Assembly (NCBI RefSeq): GCF_014284175.1 | Contig: NZ_JACOGA010000009.1 | Span: 174,743-238,742, forward strand | Direction of reading: 5' to 3' | Source: Affinundibacterium flavidum | GTDB lineage: Bacteria > Pseudomonadota > Gammaproteobacteria > Burkholderiales > Burkholderiaceae_D | DNA length: 64,000 bases | Shown here: positions 29,375-38,097 of the stretch, in pieces | How positions within the stretch are numbered: position 1 is the first letter of the stretch | How the letters are laid out: every line of letters starts with the position of its first letter | Notes under the pieces: generated by a model | Seen by the model: only the letters and a program-made list of their open reading frames with translations | What the model was told of the DNA's origin: nothing | The model's database searches: none | Position numbers and translations under genes: made by a program

Positions 29375-30006
29375 TGATAAAAATCAACTTGCTTCCACAT
29401 CGTGAAGCTAGACGTAAAGAACTCAAAAATCAGTTTTATTCATTGATGATGTTTGCCGGGTTGCTTGGCACTGTCATTGTAATTGCGATTGGTTTTGTAT
29501 TTTCGACTCAACTTTCCGCGCAAGCTGAGCGCAATGCTTTCATTAAACTAGAAAATGAAGAGTTGGATAAGAAGATCAAAGAAGTTGCTAACTTGAGGCA
29601 AGAAATTGACGCTTTGAAGGCGCGCCAACAAGCCGTAGAAGATCTTCAAGGAGATAGGAATCAACCCGTCTTTATGATGAATGAGTTGGTAAAGCTGGCA
29701 CCTGAAGGTTTATACCTTACTTTGATTAAGCAAGATGGCCAGCGAATCGCAATTAAAGGCTACGCACAATCCCATTCTGTGGTTGGTCTTTTTGTAAATG
29801 AGTTGGGTTCTTCTGAATGGATGAGTAAGCCAGAAATTATTCAAAATAAAGCCGTGGGCTTAGGGCAAGGGCGTGACGCAAAGCGGGTGATTGAGTTTGA
29901 TCTAAATGTGGGAATTCGCCGTCCACGTGAGTTAGAGTCTGCTGCAGCGAGCGCGGCAGAAGCTGGTTCAGCGAAAAAAAATTCAGCTAAACCAAAATCG
30001 CCTTAA
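29374..30006 (+). CDS. pilN: type IV pilus assembly protein PilN
   Basis: 210 residues from the ATG at 29374, overlapping the pilM stop (TAATG). The N-terminal IKINLLPHREARRK motif binds PilM; one membrane helix follows at about 22-45, then a coiled coil and a ferredoxin-like periplasmic domain. The end is Ala/Ser/Lys-rich. It pairs with PilO. Confidence 0.92.
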   Translation: MIKINLLPHREARRKELKNQFYSLMMFAGLLGTVIVIAIGFVFSTQLSAQAERNAFIKLENEELDKKIKEVANLRQEIDALKARQQAVEDLQGDRNQPVFMMNELVKLAPEGLYLTLIKQDGQRIAIKGYAQSHSVVGLFVNELGSSEWMSKPEIIQNKAVGLGQGRDAKRVIEFDLNVGIRRPRELESAAASAAEAGSAKKNSAKPKSP

Positions 30007-30019
30007 CGAAGAGAAGAAT

Positions 30020-30694
30020 ATGTCAAATATTAAGGAAAAATTCGATTCGGTTGCCAGTCAATTTCAGGATTTAAATGGATTGCATCCTGGTTTGTGGCCG
30101 CTTGCGCCAAGATTACTTGCAACTATTGGGTTGTGTTTTTTTGTTCTGTTTGTTGGTTGGTGGTTTTATTGGAGTACGCAAATAGAAGAGATTGACTTGG
30201 GTCAGCAGGAAGAGCAAAAACTAAAAGACACTTACAAGATGAAGGTGCAGCAATCAATTAGTTTGGAGGCGTTGAAAGAACAACGTAAATTGGTCTTGCA
30301 ATATGTCTCACGTATGGAGAAACAATTGCCAAGTACAGCTGAGTATGCTGCCGTGTTGGACGATATCAACTCAGCGGCAAATGGGCGTGGATTAAGTATG
30401 GATATATTTAGACCCGCCGCTGCTACTATTAAGGATTATTACGCTGAGTTACCAATTGAAATTCAAATGGTTGCTAATTATCACGATATGGCTCAATTTG
30501 TCGCGGATATTGCCCGCTTGCCGCGTATCGTCACTTTGAATAACCTTACCTTAACAGTGAGTAAAGACGCAAAAAAGCCAGGAATTATCATGGATGGTGT
30601 CGCAAAAACTTATCGTTACTTAGATCCTGAAGAAATCGCAACCCAAGCCGCTGAACGTAAGAAGAATAAAGAGAGTAAAGAGGCCAAGAAATGA
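30020..30694 (+). CDS. pilO: type IV pilus assembly protein PilO
   Basis: 224 residues. One membrane helix near residues 36-52 (LATIGLCFFVLFVGWWFYW), a coiled coil, then a periplasmic ferredoxin-like domain with the conserved ELPIEIQMVANYHDMAQFVADIARLPRIV segment. It forms heterodimers with PilN and binds PilP. The C-terminus is highly charged (AAERKKNKESKEAKK). Its stop overlaps pilP by four bases (ATGA). Confidence 0.92.
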   Translation: MSNIKEKFDSVASQFQDLNGLHPGLWPLAPRLLATIGLCFFVLFVGWWFYWSTQIEEIDLGQQEEQKLKDTYKMKVQQSISLEALKEQRKLVLQYVSRMEKQLPSTAEYAAVLDDINSAANGRGLSMDIFRPAAATIKDYYAELPIEIQMVANYHDMAQFVADIARLPRIVTLNNLTLTVSKDAKKPGIIMDGVAKTYRYLDPEEIATQAAERKKNKESKEAKK

Positions 30695-31224
30695 AAATTC
30701 TTAGTCAAATTGGTTTGATATTATTAGTCACTTCCTTGAGTGCTTGTGGTGATAATGGCCTGACAGAATTAAAAGCGTGGATGGAGCAAGTTAAGAAAGA
30801 AACAAGTGTTAAAGTTGCGTCTGTAGCTGAGCCAAAAGTGTTTGTCCCAGTCTCCTATAGCGGAGCAAGTTTAATTGATCCTTTTGATCCCAGTAAATTA
30901 TTAGTGGTTTTTGCGCGCTTGAAGGCTGCTAATAGTAATGGCTTGAAACCTGATTTTGATCGCCCCAAAGAAGCTCTGGAAGGTTACGCTTTAGAAAATA
31001 TGAAAATGGTGGGGATCTTTGATAATCACAAATCATTGCAAGGCCTAGTGCAAATTGGCAAAGCGGTATTTCCAGTTGTTGTCGGTGGTTATGTGGGGCA
31101 AAATTTTGGAAAGGTAATCAGCATTAACGAGACTCGCATAGATTTAGTAGAGATCGTGCAAGACGCTACAGGTGAATGGACCGAAAGAAAAGCAAGCTTA
31201 GAATTGCAAGAGGCGAAAAAATGA
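30691..31224 (+). CDS. pilP: type IV pilus lipoprotein PilP
   Basis: 177 residues. Lipobox LSAC with the lipidated Cys at 19. PilP is an inner-membrane lipoprotein that connects PilNO to the PilQ secretin. It carries the LIDPFDPSKL segment and the C-terminal beta-sandwich (LENMKMVGIF, GYVGQNFGKVISI). It overlaps pilO and pilQ by four bases at each end. Confidence 0.92.
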   Translation: MKILSQIGLILLVTSLSACGDNGLTELKAWMEQVKKETSVKVASVAEPKVFVPVSYSGASLIDPFDPSKLLVVFARLKAANSNGLKPDFDRPKEALEGYALENMKMVGIFDNHKSLQGLVQIGKAVFPVVVGGYVGQNFGKVISINETRIDLVEIVQDATGEWTERKASLELQEAKK

Positions 31225-33392
31225 ATAGATTGATCAATGCAGGAAAACGGAGTGTTGCTGGTATGAAGTATATTTTTCTTGGTTTACTTATCCTGAGTCA
31301 ATTTACTCATGCTCAAACTGCCGTGCAACCAGCCAATACGATAGAGTCCATCACCGGGAATCAGCAGGGTGCGAACATTATCGTCAAAATCAATTTCAAG
31401 TCACCATTAACTAAGCCTCCTGTCGCCTTTTCAATTACGAATCCCGCCCGCATAGCTTTTGATTTTGCAAATACCAGTAATGGCATTGGAAAGAACACGG
31501 TTGATATTGGTTTGGGGGAAGTCCGTAGTGTGAATTTGATTGAGGTACCCGAACGAGCTCGTATGGTTTTCAATTTGAACAGGTCATTGAATTACGCAAC
31601 TTTTATCGAAGGTAATTCACTGATCGTCACAATTGATGGTTCCGGCGGGCTTGCCACGCCAGTGAATGCGAGCGGACTGCCCGTCATTGGTCAGAAAGAA
31701 ATTGCTCAATCAGCTAAGCAGTTTATTCGAGATATTGATTTTCGTCGTGGTGTAGCCGGCGATGGTCGCGTAGTAGTTGATCTGCCAAGCAATCAAATAG
31801 CGATTGACGCACATTTGCAAGGGCAAACGATTGTTGTTGATTTTATGAAAGTTGGTTTGCCAGATATTTTGAAGCGAACTCTTGATGTCGCAGACTATGG
31901 CTCGCCAATTCAAAAAGTCTCCACTACGAGACAAGGTGATAACGTTCGTATGGTGATCGAGCCTAAAGGATTGTGGGAACATAGTATTTACCAAAGTGAT
32001 AGCCAGCTAGTGATTGAGGTGAAGCCCATCAAAGAAGACCCGAATAAATTGACGCAAGGAACCCAGGGCTACAAAGGTGATCGTTTTGGTATGAATTTTC
32101 AAGACGTAGATGTACGCGCTGTTTTGCAAATATTGGCAGAACAAGGTGGGGTCAATATTATTGCTAGTGATTCGGTCAACGGGAACATTACAATTCGATT
32201 AATTGACACCCCTTGGGATCAGGCATTAGACATTGTTATGCAAATCAAAGGACTTGATATGCGTAAGAATGGGAACGTTATTTTGATTGGCCCTAAAGAT
32301 GAATTGCTTACGAAAGAGAAATTAGAATTGGAGCAGAAAGCAGCAATTGCCGACCTTGAGCCGCTAAAAACAGAGTCATTTCAGTTGAAATATCAAAAAG
32401 CTGAAGCGTTTCAGAAGCTATTCGGTATTGAGGGTACTACTACAAATCGCATATTGTCTAAGCGTGGTAGCGTGATGATTGAGCCAAGGACAAATCAATT
32501 GTTTATCACAGATATTTCTTCGAAAATCGAAGAGGTTCGTAAGTTAATTCAAAAAACGGACATAGCAACCAAGCAGGTGGTGATAGAAGCGCGGATTGTG
32601 GAAGCTGATAATAAATTTAGCCGTAATCTTGGAGCCAAGTTGGGATTTGCTGATTTGCGTGGGATCAAAGGTGGCGATACTGGATTCCAAGTATCTGGAA
32701 ATCAACGTGCAGCTTTAACAGGCAATTATCTAGGGGTTGGTGAACAGACTGGACAGGCAAAAATTACAGACAAGAGCTATTTGCCAAATACCCAATTTGT
32801 GAATTTGCCTGCTGCGGGAATTGGTGGTCTGGATGCAGGTAGTTTAGCTGTTAGTTTGTTTTCAGCTGCTGCGAACCGATTCTTGAATCTGGAATTGTCG
32901 GCATTAGAGGCTGACGGGGATGGAAAAATCATTTCCAGCCCTCGGGTTGTGACCGCGGATCAAACGCCTGCTCATATTGAGCAAGGGCAAGAAATTCCAT
33001 ATCAAGTCGCGACCATTAGTGGCGCAACTGCGATCTTCTTTAGAAAGGCGACGTTGAGTTTGGACGTCACTCCTCAAATTACACCAGATGGAACCATCAT
33101 TTTGGCGGTCGATGTGCACAAAGACAGTCGAGGCGAAGAAACACGTGGCGGACCGGTTATCAATACCAAACAAGTGAAGACTAATGTCCTTGTTGAAAAT
33201 GGGGGAACCGTAGTGTTGGGTGGGATTTATACGCAGGAGGAACGTGCGGATGTCACGAAAGTTCCTTTCCTCGGCGATATTCCATTGTTCGGGAATTTAT
33301 TTAAGTCAACGGGTAAGACAAATAATAAAACTGAATTACTCATTTTTATTACGCCAAAAGTGCAAATGACAGGAACGTTCGCAAATCAATAA
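31221..33392 (+). CDS. pilQ: type IV pilus secretin PilQ
   Basis: 723 residues from the ATG at 31221, which overlaps the pilP stop (ATGA). Signal peptide about 1-32, ending FTHA. Two AMIN domains (about 40-260) that bind peptidoglycan, then the secretin N domains (GDRFGMNFQDVDVRAVLQILAEQGGVN onward) and the C-terminal secretin barrel (SPRVVTADQTPAHIEQGQEIPYQ, VLGGIYTQEERADVTKVPFLGDIP). It forms the outer-membrane pore for the pilus. No terminator follows; the repeat lipoprotein starts 81 bp later. Confidence 0.95.
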   Translation: MNRLINAGKRSVAGMKYIFLGLLILSQFTHAQTAVQPANTIESITGNQQGANIIVKINFKSPLTKPPVAFSITNPARIAFDFANTSNGIGKNTVDIGLGEVRSVNLIEVPERARMVFNLNRSLNYATFIEGNSLIVTIDGSGGLATPVNASGLPVIGQKEIAQSAKQFIRDIDFRRGVAGDGRVVVDLPSNQIAIDAHLQGQTIVVDFMKVGLPDILKRTLDVADYGSPIQKVSTTRQGDNVRMVIEPKGLWEHSIYQSDSQLVIEVKPIKEDPNKLTQGTQGYKGDRFGMNFQDVDVRAVLQILAEQGGVNIIASDSVNGNITIRLIDTPWDQALDIVMQIKGLDMRKNGNVILIGPKDELLTKEKLELEQKAAIADLEPLKTESFQLKYQKAEAFQKLFGIEGTTTNRILSKRGSVMIEPRTNQLFITDISSKIEEVRKLIQKTDIATKQVVIEARIVEADNKFSRNLGAKLGFADLRGIKGGDTGFQVSGNQRAALTGNYLGVGEQTGQAKITDKSYLPNTQFVNLPAAGIGGLDAGSLAVSLFSAAANRFLNLELSALEADGDGKIISSPRVVTADQTPAHIEQGQEIPYQVATISGATAIFFRKATLSLDVTPQITPDGTIILAVDVHKDSRGEETRGGPVINTKQVKTNVLVENGGTVVLGGIYTQEERADVTKVPFLGDIPLFGNLFKSTGKTNNKTELLIFITPKVQMTGTFANQ

Positions 33393-33422
33393 ATGTTGTA
33401 GCAAGCGTTTCTAGTGAAAGTT

Positions 33423-33452
33423 TTGATTCTGGTACAGAAATTTCTGTATTAA
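33423..33452 (+). promoter_or_regulatory. candidate promoter with palindromic operator before the repeat lipoprotein
   Basis: TTGATT (33423-33428) and TATTAA (33447-33452) are 18 bases apart. The spacer and first base-pairs of the -10 hold a perfect 16-bp palindrome, TACAGAAATTTCTGTA (33433-33448). A start near 33459 gives a 15-base leader with AGG before the ATG at 33474. A symmetric protein bound here would block the promoter. Confidence 0.4.
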
Positions 33453-33473
33453 TTTATATTAAATAGGTGTTAC

Positions 33474-36400
33474 ATGACGAAGTTAATTCGCGCTTTTTTA
33501 GCAATGATTATGCTCACTTTGCTGTCAGCTTGCGGCGGTGGCGGCGGATCCCCTGGAAATACGAGTGGGGTTGCGTTGTATACAAATGCGGCGGAAAGGA
33601 TAACCGTATTACCAGGTGCTTCGCAGACCTATACCATCGGCGGCGGTGTAGTGAATTATTCAGCGACTTCAAGTTCCGGTGCTGCTTCGGTTAGTGTTAA
33701 CGGAAAGACATTGACTATTACAGGCAGTGCGTCAGGAAGATCTACTGTTACAGTAACAGATTCAGCCGGAGCAAAGGTACTGATTGACGTCACAGTTGGC
33801 ACAGGATTTGACTTCTTTGTGAATGCTCCAGACAAAATTACAATTTCGGCCGGTGGCGTGTCTTCTACTTTTGATTTTGGTGGTGGTAGTGGTATTTATA
33901 CCGTGACAAGTAGTAATCCAGATATTGCTAAAGTAATAACCAATGGTAAGCAGTTCTATGTTGTCGGCGTGACCGCAGGTAATGCGACGATTAGTGCTGC
34001 TGATAATGCGGGTGGGAAAAAATCAATTGAAGTCGCCGTCGGTTCGGGGGTCGCTTTGTTTATCAACGCACCTGCGTCCTTAACAGTTGCAATCGGCTCA
34101 AGCACACAGAGTTTTACAATTGGCGGTGGAACGCAAGTTTATACAGTTACTTCAAGTAATTCAGAAGTCGCCACGGTTAAACAAACTGGTAATACATTTG
34201 TAGTTTCAGGTGTATCTGCTGGAACTAGCACTATTACTATCACTGATTCGGCTGGCGCAAGTAAGGTGGTAGCTGTAACTGTTGGCTCAACTCAGCCTCT
34301 CTATACCACTGCGCCTGAGACTTTGAACGTTGGTGTTGGGGCTACTACGCAGAACTTTAGAGTTGGCGGTGGTGCGCAAGCATATACAGTTATTTCAAGT
34401 AATCAGCAAATCGCAACTGTAAAACAGACAGGAAGTGATTTTGCGGTCACCGGTGTGGCGCCTGGCGTAACAACGATCGTAATTACGGATGTGGTTGGAG
34501 CGATCAAACGAATCACATTAACAGTTGGATCCACTCAGGCTCTATTTAGTACCGCTCCGACGATTTTAGATATCGGAATTGGTTCGACCTCGTCGACTTT
34601 TGATATTGGTGGCGGTGAGCCAGGATATGTTGTGACTTCAAGTAATAGTTCAGTCGCAGCCGTGTCAAACAGCACCAATAAATTTACAGTTACTGGGGTA
34701 TCTTCCGGTAAGGCAGTCATCACCATCAGTGATCAGTTCGGTCAAAAAATTTCAGTGAATGTCAATGTTACTTCTGGATCAGATTTGTTCACGACGGCGC
34801 CCGAGTCATTGACTGTTGGAGTTGGCGCGAGCACCCAAAGTTTTGCGATTGGCGGCGGTACCCAAGTCTATACAGTTGCTTCTAGTAACCTAGCGATTGC
34901 GAATGTCATTAAATCGGGAAATACATTCGTTATTTCTGGTGTCGCTCCAGGGGCAAGTACTGTCACAATTACCGATTCGTCCGGTGCCAGAAAAGTAGTG
35001 TCGGTAACGGTGGGCTCAAGTCAACCCTTGTTTACCACCGCACCAGATACCTTAACAATTGGAGTTGGTGTGCCAACACAAAGCTTTAGAGCTGGTGGCG
35101 GCGCGCAAGCCTACTCCGTAATTTCAAGTAACCAGCAAATAGCGACGGTAAGCCAAATTGGCAGTGAATTTGTGATTACTGGTGTTGCTCCAGGTTCAAC
35201 AACAATTGTAATTACCGACGTAGTTGGAGCGATTAAGCGAATTAACCTAACAGTTGGCTCAAATCAAGCGCTATTCGTCACTGCTCCAACCACTCTAGAT
35301 CTTGGAATTGGATCAACTTCGGCAACCTTTGAAATTGGCGGTGGTGATCCAGCGTATGTAGTAACCACAAGTAATAGTTTGGTGGCCTCGGTTTCCAATA
35401 CCTTGAATAAATTTTCAGTGACGGGGGTATCATCAGGTAAAGCGATTGTCACCATCATTGATAAATTTGGTCAAAAAGTTTCATTAAACGTGAATGTAAG
35501 TTCGGGATCTGATTTGTATATCACAGCTCCTACCACGGTCAGTGTAGGATTAGGCTTAACATCTAGTACCTATACAATTGGTGGCGGAAGCAAGGTCTAC
35601 AGTGTTTCTTCAGGTAATAGTAGCATTGTGTCAGTCGCTCAGAATGGAAACCAATTCGTGTTGAAGGGTGAGAATTTGGGTGTAGTCAAAGTCACTATTT
35701 CTGACTCTCTTGGCGCTGCTAGAACTATAGACGTCAGTGTGGTTAACGGATTACAGTTATACACCACTGCACCTAGTGCATTGACTGTTGGTGTCGGAGT
35801 AAGCTCTGCGACCTACGTCATTGGTGGTGGCGCAGCCCCTTATTCTGTTGCAAGTAGTAATTCTGCGGTAGTGACAGTTACGTCGATTGGCGCTCAGTTC
35901 TTCTTGACTGGTGGCATTACTGGCAAGGCAACTGTATTGATTACAGACGGTGTCGGTGGCAGTAAGAGCATTGACGTTACCGTGAGCACAGGCTCTGACC
36001 TATTCACGAATGCAGGATCTGAAATAAACGTTGGGGTAGGAGTTACTACGTCACCGTTTGTAATCGGTGGCGGTAGTTTAGTTTATTCTGTTTCCACATC
36101 TAACGCACAGATTGCGACTATTAGTATTCTGAACAACACGTTCACAGTAACAGGTGTGGCTGTAGGAAAAACCTCACTTTTTGTAACTGATTCATTAGGC
36201 GCGTCCAAGAAAATCGATGTCACAGTAGGTTCACCTTTAGATCTATTTGTGACATCACCTTTAGATCTGACAATCGGAGTTGGTAGTACATCGCCACAAT
36301 ATAATATTGGTGGTGGAACTTCGCCATATGCTGTTGCAAGCAGCAATACACAGGTGTTTTCAGTAACTCTGACTGGATCCTCATTTAAGATCACTGGTAA

Positions 36401-38063
36401 TTCTGCTGGAAAAGGTAATTTAATTGTGACTGATGCGAAGGGTGCTACAAAATCAATTAGCGTCACGGTTGGATCCGGTATTGATCTCTATACCACCGCG
36501 CCTACGAGTGTAATTGTCGCAGTAAATGCCAGTTCGCAAATCTATAAAATTGGTGGCGGTAGTGAGGTATATTCCGTCTCTAGTAGTAATGATAATATTG
36601 TTGTAGTCGGACAGAATACGAATAAAGAATTTGTCATCACCGGTAAGAGCGGTGGTAAAGCGGTTGTTTCTGTAAAAGACTCTACTGGCAAAGAAGTTAA
36701 GATTGATGTGATCGTAGGAACAGTAGATGCGATGTTCTCAACTGCGGCTACCGATATTAATCTTGAGGTTGGAGGAGCAAATACCTTTAAGGTTGGGGGC
36801 GGAACTGGTGTCTATACAGTTGGTAGTAGTAATACTGCCGTTGCTCAGGCGGTAATTTCGGGCAACGACATTGTCATTACAGGCGTGGGCGCAGGTAAGG
36901 CAACAATTGTCGTTCGTGATACTACGACCGGAAGCGTAACAATTAACGTTACTGTAGGATCTGCGATTCCTATACCTCTTTTCACTACGGCAGCATCGGA
37001 TATTATAGTCGCGCCAGGAGCAAGCCCAACTTTCGTCATCGGAGGAGGCAAAGCACCTTATGCGGTAACTAGCAGCAATCCTAGCGTTGTCACCGCGAGT
37101 GTGAATGGCACTACGTTGACTTTGGGTGGTGTCGTGGCTGGAAATTCGAAAATCAATTTGACTGATAGCGTGGGGACACCAGTGGTAATAAACGTGACCG
37201 TGAACAGTGGAAATGTTCTTGATTTGTTTACGACCGCGCCCGCCCAAATCACAATTGGACAAGGTGTTTCGGCTACTTATGTCATCTCTGGAGGTTCTGC
37301 TCCCTATACCGTAACAAGTAGTAATACTGCGATGCTCACGACGAGTTTGAGCGGCAATTCTTTTAGCGTGTCGGGTATTTCTCCGGGGGATTTGCAGATA
37401 TCAATTCAAGATGCTGTAGGTAAGCTCATAACACGTTCGATCACTGTCACTCCAATACTCGTTACAGCACTCGATGTATTGCCTGGAAGTGCTACTGGTG
37501 CGGTGGGTGATGTATTGACATTTAAAATAGTTGGTGGAACACCAAACTTTACTATCACCAATAATAATCCGAGTATTGCGACGGTGACGCCGACCAACTT
37601 GGGTGCAGGAGGGGTGTTCACAGCGACTTTGTTGAACGTCGGTGCAACTGAGGTGAATATTTTAGATTCTCAAGGTGTCAATAAAAAAATTACAATTACA
37701 GCCAATGCGAATCCTTCTACGTTACGGATATCTCCATCTGCCTTGTCGTTCTCTGAGGACAGCAATACGGTGCTTGATCTCATGATTTATGGCGGTACAG
37801 GCCCATACCGTCTATATACGACAGATTTAGTCTATACGAGCTTGCCAGTTGGGAATGTCGCTCAAGTGATTGGTGGTACTCCGTTTAACGTAGGATTAGG
37901 GTCACAAGGAAATCGTTGTGTCGTGGTAAAAGACGTATCCGGTACAGTTATCCTCGGTGGTTTGTATGATGTCACGATTTCAGTTGTCGATAGTAAAGGC
38001 GCTTCAGCGACATCGAAACTGTCAATTAAAGATAATGCTAAGGGAGGCGCAGGTTGTTTATAA
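33474..38063 (+). CDS. large lipoprotein of about 17 Ig-like (BIG2-type) repeats
   Basis: 1529 residues. Lipoprotein signal (MTKLIRAFLAMIMLTLLSAC) with lipidated Cys20, followed by a glycine run (GGGGGS). From residue 33 come about 17 units of 81-82 residues, then a divergent C-terminal domain (about 1415-1529) with two cysteines, one in GNRCVVVKD and one in the final GCL. Each unit reads roughly LFTTAP-LTVGVG, an IGGG turn, YTVTSSN-IATV, then VTGV-G-TITITD-G and VTVGS, like bacterial Ig-like group 2 domains. It is very rich in Val, Ser, Thr and Gly. I do not recognise the protein. Its place after pilQ, with no terminator between, suggests a surface or periplasmic role linked to the pilus or adhesion, but that is inference from position only. 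Confidence 0.85.
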   Translation: MTKLIRAFLAMIMLTLLSACGGGGGSPGNTSGVALYTNAAERITVLPGASQTYTIGGGVVNYSATSSSGAASVSVNGKTLTITGSASGRSTVTVTDSAGAKVLIDVTVGTGFDFFVNAPDKITISAGGVSSTFDFGGGSGIYTVTSSNPDIAKVITNGKQFYVVGVTAGNATISAADNAGGKKSIEVAVGSGVALFINAPASLTVAIGSSTQSFTIGGGTQVYTVTSSNSEVATVKQTGNTFVVSGVSAGTSTITITDSAGASKVVAVTVGSTQPLYTTAPETLNVGVGATTQNFRVGGGAQAYTVISSNQQIATVKQTGSDFAVTGVAPGVTTIVITDVVGAIKRITLTVGSTQALFSTAPTILDIGIGSTSSTFDIGGGEPGYVVTSSNSSVAAVSNSTNKFTVTGVSSGKAVITISDQFGQKISVNVNVTSGSDLFTTAPESLTVGVGASTQSFAIGGGTQVYTVASSNLAIANVIKSGNTFVISGVAPGASTVTITDSSGARKVVSVTVGSSQPLFTTAPDTLTIGVGVPTQSFRAGGGAQAYSVISSNQQIATVSQIGSEFVITGVAPGSTTIVITDVVGAIKRINLTVGSNQALFVTAPTTLDLGIGSTSATFEIGGGDPAYVVTTSNSLVASVSNTLNKFSVTGVSSGKAIVTIIDKFGQKVSLNVNVSSGSDLYITAPTTVSVGLGLTSSTYTIGGGSKVYSVSSGNSSIVSVAQNGNQFVLKGENLGVVKVTISDSLGAARTIDVSVVNGLQLYTTAPSALTVGVGVSSATYVIGGGAAPYSVASSNSAVVTVTSIGAQFFLTGGITGKATVLITDGVGGSKSIDVTVSTGSDLFTNAGSEINVGVGVTTSPFVIGGGSLVYSVSTSNAQIATISILNNTFTVTGVAVGKTSLFVTDSLGASKKIDVTVGSPLDLFVTSPLDLTIGVGSTSPQYNIGGGTSPYAVASSNTQVFSVTLTGSSFKITGNSAGKGNLIVTDAKGATKSISVTVGSGIDLYTTAPTSVIVAVNASSQIYKIGGGSEVYSVSSSNDNIVVVGQNTNKEFVITGKSGGKAVVSVKDSTGKEVKIDVIVGTVDAMFSTAATDINLEVGGANTFKVGGGTGVYTVGSSNTAVAQAVISGNDIVITGVGAGKATIVVRDTTTGSVTINVTVGSAIPIPLFTTAASDIIVAPGASPTFVIGGGKAPYAVTSSNPSVVTASVNGTTLTLGGVVAGNSKINLTDSVGTPVVINVTVNSGNVLDLFTTAPAQITIGQGVSATYVISGGSAPYTVTSSNTAMLTTSLSGNSFSVSGISPGDLQISIQDAVGKLITRSITVTPILVTALDVLPGSATGAVGDVLTFKIVGGTPNFTITNNNPSIATVTPTNLGAGGVFTATLLNVGATEVNILDSQGVNKKITITANANPSTLRISPSALSFSEDSNTVLDLMIYGGTGPYRLYTTDLVYTSLPVGNVAQVIGGTPFNVGLGSQGNRCVVVKDVSGTVILGGLYDVTISVVDSKGASATSKLSIKDNAKGGAGCL
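34050..35507 (+). repeat. three-unit block duplication inside the repeat lipoprotein
   Basis: Units 3-5 (34050-34778) and units 6-8 (34779-35507) are two 729-base copies of the same three-unit block. Unit 4 and unit 7 share 64 of 81 residues by my count, unit 5 and unit 8 about three quarters, and units 3 and 6 about 70%, all more than neighbouring units share. Many synonymous changes separate the copies, so the event is not recent. Confidence 0.8.
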
Positions 38064-38097
38064 TGGATGACCTCAGTGTTCTTTTAAAGTAAATCGA

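Noticed and set aside
36083..37262. Several - strand frames opposite the repeat lipoprotein
   Set aside because: They mirror the repetitive coding strand and have no family features or start signals.
33474..38063. Regular repeats that could look like a CRISPR or satellite array
   Set aside because: The 243-base period is in one reading frame, units are diverged with synonymous changes, and there are no short identical repeats with spacers.
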